Positions 63,487 to 64,000 of a stretch of 64,000 bases of DNA are shown in pieces (positions within the stretch are counted from its first letter, which is position 1; each line of letters begins with the position of its first letter). The DNA comes from Aeromicrobium duanguangcaii (GTDB lineage Bacteria; Actinomycetota; Actinomycetes; Propionibacteriales; Nocardioidaceae). The stretch lies in assembly GCF_024508295.1 (NCBI RefSeq), contig NZ_CP101990.1, positions 1,612,001 to 1,676,000 on the forward strand, read 5' to 3'. Under the pieces are notes generated by a model. That model was not told where the DNA came from. It worked only from the letters and a program-made list of their open reading frames with translations, and made no database searches. A program made the position numbers and the translations under genes.

Positions 63487-63998
63487 CTAGGTGAGCGTCC
63501 GGAGCAGATCACCCTTGTTGAGCGCCAACTCCAGCCCTTCTGCGCTGATGGCGAGCAACTCGTCGATCAATTCCGCGGGTAGTCCGTTGCTGCCGAGCAC
63601 GGCCTCGACGATTTGCCTAGAAGTTGCCACAGCCGTCGTCGCTGCGGCTAACGCCTGCGCCTCGGCAAGGTCCTGGTCGTTGCGAAGGATCGCGCGCAGG
63701 CCCCCCGGCTGAGCGTCTCCACGACCTGGGCGCGGGAGCGGACGTCAATAAAGCGCGTTGCGACGTCGAGATACAGGCTCTGGCAGACGTCGGGCAGGCC
63801 GCGTGCGAAGTGCGCAACTGCGACTCCGGCATGGCCGCTGGCTACTGCTTGGGCAACCAGCGAGTCGTAGACGGCGCTCAGTTCCCGAACCGTGTGAGCG
63901 GAGTACAAGGGCGAGAAGTCGTGGACCGCCGCGCCGGACAGGTCCGGTCCGGCGATGACAAAGGCGATGGTGCCTTGCTGTTCGGAACAGATATGCAC
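63487..63998 (-). pseudogene. Unknown gene with a homopolymer frameshift, 5' end at or beyond the window
   Basis: The visible frame starts at GTG 63998 (or earlier) and reads SGHAGVAVAHFARGLPDVCQ, then RSRAQVVETLSRG. At a G6 run (63701-63706 on the plus strand as C6) it leaves frame. The other frame continues LRAILRNDQDLAEAQALAA through ELIDELLAISAEGLELAL to a TAG at 63487. Together they give a smooth alpha-helical protein of about 170 residues. I do not recognise it. A sequencing error in the run or a real pseudogene are both possible. Confidence 0.6.
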
Positions 63999-64000
63999 GT

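Overview
The window is high-GC actinobacterial chromosome. It carries a complete Pup-proteasome locus (mpa/arc, dop, pup, prcB, prcA, pafA, pafB, pafC), the RNA polymerase-binding protein RbpA, a SigK/RskA pair, an LAxTG-type surface anchor and many genes whose -10 hexamer lies 6-7 nt before the start codon, which is the leaderless layout usual in actinobacteria. Gene content and order point to Nocardioidaceae (Aeromicrobium- or Nocardioides-like). That placement is inference. No rRNA, tRNA or CRISPR array was seen.

Layout. Positions 1-4973 (all minus) hold a partial DUF1905 gene, rskA, sigK, a fasciclin lipoprotein and a sulfite-oxidase-type molybdoenzyme, preceded by two near-identical SigK-type promoters, then a DUF1206 membrane protein and a small conserved-looking ORF. 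Positions 5057-10480 hold a long thioester/DUF5979-repeat surface protein and a secreted X-Pro dipeptidyl-peptidase-like enzyme, each with a strong terminator. At 10694-10721 there is a sequence that closely matches the actinobacterial dif (XerC/XerD) site, so this is probably the replication terminus; a glyoxalase-like gene is cut off right beside it. Positions 10910-31120 are a housekeeping/accessory mix: ArsR-SRPBCC, VOC proteins, a P-loop/GNAT fusion, a short UvrA paralogue, an ECF42 sigma factor with its DGPF/YciI partner, an Xre-DUF2975 pair with a double palindromic operator, an AlkB homologue, an HTH-MurA fusion, GDPD, an MFS transporter, and rbpA behind a textbook SigR/SigH-type promoter.

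Positions 31110-53138 (mostly minus) hold ppm1-lnt-pepP, a secreted M28 peptidase, a 5'-3' exonuclease, a HelY-type helicase, tatC-tatA, pafC-pafB, an FKBP lipoprotein, pafA, prcA-prcB-pup, dop, a GNAT gene, mpa, trmI, an M50 protease and a HAD hydrolase. Pup ends in GGQ, so Dop must deamidate it before PafA can ligate it; Mpa ends in QYL and should dock on the PrcAB core.

Positions 53326-63134 look like a genomic island. The left edge has a frameshifted excisionase and a truncated integrase, and the right edge has an IS3-type transposase remnant. Between them lies a tightly overlapped operon (54627-62919): a coiled-coil protein starting MSGPKGY, a Clp/Hsp100-like AAA+ protein with a degenerate first AAA module, a small radical-SAM protein, a zinc-ribbon/FHA protein, a membrane Ser/Thr kinase, a PP2C phosphatase and a polytopic membrane protein, with a divergent 49-residue Cys-rich protein. 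I do not recognise this combination as a named system. It is the best candidate in the window for an undescribed phospho-regulated conflict or stress system. The window ends in a gene with an apparent frameshift in a six-base homopolymer.
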